A DNA stretch of 5,933 nucleotides from a bacterium. GTDB lineage: Bacteria; Patescibacteriota; Patescibacteriia; Patescibacteriales; GWE2-39-37. The stretch lies in contig JAJYMT010000049.1 of the NCBI GenBank assembly GCA_021786695.1, forward strand, positions 1 to 5,933, in the 5' to 3' direction. Under the pieces are notes generated by a model. That model did not search any database. It saw only the letters and a list, made by a program, of their open reading frames with translations, and had not been told where the DNA came from. Positions 4,682 through 5,933 of the stretch are shown here, piece after piece; position 1 is the stretch's first letter, and each line of letters begins with the position of its first letter. Both the position numbers and the translations under genes were made by a program.

Positions 4682-5482
4682 TTAATTTCTTTTCCCGGTC
4701 CAGCTGCGGCGCATCATACGTAAATGATCCATCGCATTGCCCGCCTCTTCTCTGATCGCTTTGCCGGTGAGCGCCAAAAACGCTCCCTCAAGAGTGTCGG
4801 CCTTAGTCCTGTCTTTGAGTTCCGCGGCCGTTCCGATGGCGATGATTTTTCCGTGGTCGATGATGGCGATCCGACCCGCTATGCGCTCCGCCTCTTCCAT
4901 ATAGTGGGTAGTGAAGAAAATGGTGATGCCCTCGTTCTTGTTCATTTCTTGCAAATAGGCCCACATCGAATTCCTGGTCTGCGGATCGAGCCCCAGGGTC
5001 GGCTCATCTAAAAATAAAATTTTGGGGTGATGCAAAAGGCCTCGCGCAATCTCCAACCGCCGCTTCATACCGCCGGAAAATTTCTTTACCAGATCATTCT
5101 GGCGATCGGCAAGGTCCACAAACTTGAGCAGCGTCGCGATCTTTTCCGTTCGCTCCCGTTTCGGTACGCCGTAAAGCACGCCGTGGAATTCCATATTTTC
5201 ACGGGCGGTCAGTTCATCGTCCAAGCTTGGATCCTGGAAGACGATGCCGAAAGAACGCCGAACTTCATTGGCGTTCTTTGCTGGATTATGGCCGTTGAGC
5301 AGCATTTCACCGCTAGAGGGCGCGAGCAATGTCGTCAGCATTTTAATGGTGGTGGACTTGCCGGCGCCGTTCGGTCCCAGAAAAGCGAAAATTTCGCCCT
5401 CGGCGACTTCGAAAGAAATATTATCAACGGCAGTAAAACCGTTGAACCTCTTGGTTAAATTTTTTGCCTGGATGATATTCAT
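4682..5482 (-). CDS. ABC-2 type exporter ATP-binding protein (DrrA-like)
   Basis: This is the cytoplasmic ATPase that powers the neighbouring permease. All motifs are intact: Walker A GPNGAGKST (36-44), Q-loop Gln83 in FQDPSLDDELT, signature FSGGMKRR (135-142), Walker B ILFLDEP (155-161) with catalytic Glu160, D-loop LGLDP (163-167), and H-loop His193 in TTHYMEEAER. The signature with Met in place of Gln and the C-terminal LEGAFLALTGK (~231-241) are typical of DrrA-type exporters. Its 266 residues fit the single-domain form, so it should act as a homodimer with two permease copies. The start is ATG 5482, one base after the methyltransferase TGA, so the two genes are very likely co-transcribed and translationally coupled. 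The last ~25 residues are basic and not part of the conserved fold. The substrate is unknown. Confidence 0.96.
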   Translation of the reverse strand: MNIIQAKNLTKRFNGFTAVDNISFEVAEGEIFAFLGPNGAGKSTTIKMLTTLLAPSSGEMLLNGHNPAKNANEVRRSFGIVFQDPSLDDELTARENMEFHGVLYGVPKRERTEKIATLLKFVDLADRQNDLVKKFSGGMKRRLEIARGLLHHPKILFLDEPTLGLDPQTRNSMWAYLQEMNKNEGITIFFTTHYMEEAERIAGRIAIIDHGKIIAIGTAAELKDRTKADTLEGAFLALTGKAIREEAGNAMDHLRMMRRSWTGKRN

Positions 5483-5483
5483 G

Positions 5484-5933
5484 TCAGTTGATTTTGCTTA
5501 GCACTAAATAATGATTATACTTGTCTGAACGGCAATTGTCCATAGCCAGACCTGCCCGCCGGATCAACCTTGACAACTCTCTTTTGCTGAAGGCGTGATA
5601 ATATCGCCGGCTCACCCTGCCACTTTTCCAATCGAATAATATGTCCCCCCAGTCCATTTTGTTGCGGCCGATCGATTTGAGCAGACAAAATTTTATGATG
5701 AGTTTGATAAATTTCGGCTGTCTCCGCAGATTCCAAACCGTCAGAATCATCTTGCCCCCCGGCTTGAGCCGGTTATTCAGTTGTTCAAGCGCCCGGAGCA
5801 GCAAATCACGCCCGGGCAAATGGTGCAACACGGCGATGCAAAAGATGAAGTCGAACTTTTCCAGCGTAATTTTATCGAGATCTAATATGTCACCGCATTT
5901 AAATTGGAAATTGGAAATTGGAAATTGGAAATT
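5484..5933 (-). CDS. Class I SAM methyltransferase, Trm9/ALKBH8-like (5' end outside window)
   Basis: The frame is open from the right edge to TGA 5484-5486, 149 codons. A track starting at GTG 5831 would be misleading, because the codons upstream still encode family sequence: GDILDLD, then FDFIFCIAVLHHL, the strand-4 region of class I methyltransferases, followed by LKPGGKMILTVW (strand 5). The C-terminal DILFDWKS...RRYYHAFSKRELSRLIRRAGL resembles the Trm9/ALKBH8 family, which methylates modified wobble uridines in tRNA. The SAM-binding glycine motif must lie beyond the edge. The true substrate is uncertain; small-molecule or lipid methylation is as likely, given the exporter that follows one base later. 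Codons at 5901-5933 lie in a 7-base tandem repeat and read NFQFPISNFQF, so repeat number controls the frame. Confidence 0.82.
   Translation of the reverse strand, partial: NFQFPISNFQFKCGDILDLDKITLEKFDFIFCIAVLHHLPGRDLLLRALEQLNNRLKPGGKMILTVWNLRRQPKFIKLIIKFCLLKSIGRNKMDWGDILFDWKSGRVSRRYYHAFSKRELSRLIRRAGLAMDNCRSDKYNHYLVLSKIN
5901..5933. repeat. Heptanucleotide tandem repeat (AAATTGG), reaching the window edge
   Basis: Four complete AAATTGG units plus AAATT run to the last base, so the full copy number is not visible. On the minus strand the unit reads CCAATTT and lies within the open frame of the methyltransferase. Seven is not a multiple of three, so gain or loss of one unit would shift the frame. 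Confidence 0.92.

Noticed and set aside
4018..5501. Plus-strand open frames of 68-187 codons opposite the ABC genes
   Set aside because: They are shadows of GC-rich genes on the minus strand; their peptides show no family motifs, while the minus frames contain complete ABC signatures.
5484..5831. A complete 115-residue protein starting at GTG 5831
   Set aside because: Conserved methyltransferase sequence continues in frame upstream to the window edge, so this start is internal.

Overview
The window looks like a piece of a small-genome bacterial chromosome or metagenome contig, most likely from the Patescibacteria/CPR (Parcubacteria-like). This is inference. It rests on an HU tail next to a tRNA cluster, GC-rich palindromes crowded among tRNA genes, large unrecognised coiled-coil and secreted proteins, short AT-rich heptamer repeats, and start codons without clear Shine-Dalgarno sequences. 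Standard code is likely, because TAA, TAG and TGA all end plausible genes.

Layout. Positions 1-134 hold the C-terminal end of an HU-type DNA-binding protein, followed by a strong terminator (153-182). Positions 183-900 hold a minus-strand tRNA block. It has three complete tRNAs: Lys(CTT) 379-451, Met(CAT) 542-614 and Arg(TCG) 718-789. It also has two broken tRNA halves (621-717 and 814-881) and at least four GC-rich palindromes with CCCGCC/GGCGGG outer arms. Two or three of these palindromes sit inside tRNA-derived sequence. A perfect 20-bp stem (339-381) ends the tRNA block.

Positions 1000-3018 (minus) encode a 672-residue, AT-rich, unrecognised coiled-coil protein. It diverges from a 261-residue, probably exported protein (3070-3855, plus) across a 51-bp promoter gap. 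A bidirectional terminator at 3871-3899 separates that gene from a convergent minus-strand operon. The operon, in order of transcription, is a class I SAM methyltransferase (Trm9/ALKBH8-like, N-terminus outside the window), an ABC-2 exporter ATPase (DrrA-like) and its permease (DrrB-like). The methyltransferase stop and ATPase start are one base apart, and the ATPase and permease are 10 bases apart.

The most unusual signals are the palindromes embedded in duplicated tRNA pieces. These include two tRNA ends 260 nt apart that would still form a full acceptor stem around an intact tRNA-Arg. The second is a heptanucleotide tandem repeat inside the methyltransferase reading frame, at the right edge of the window.
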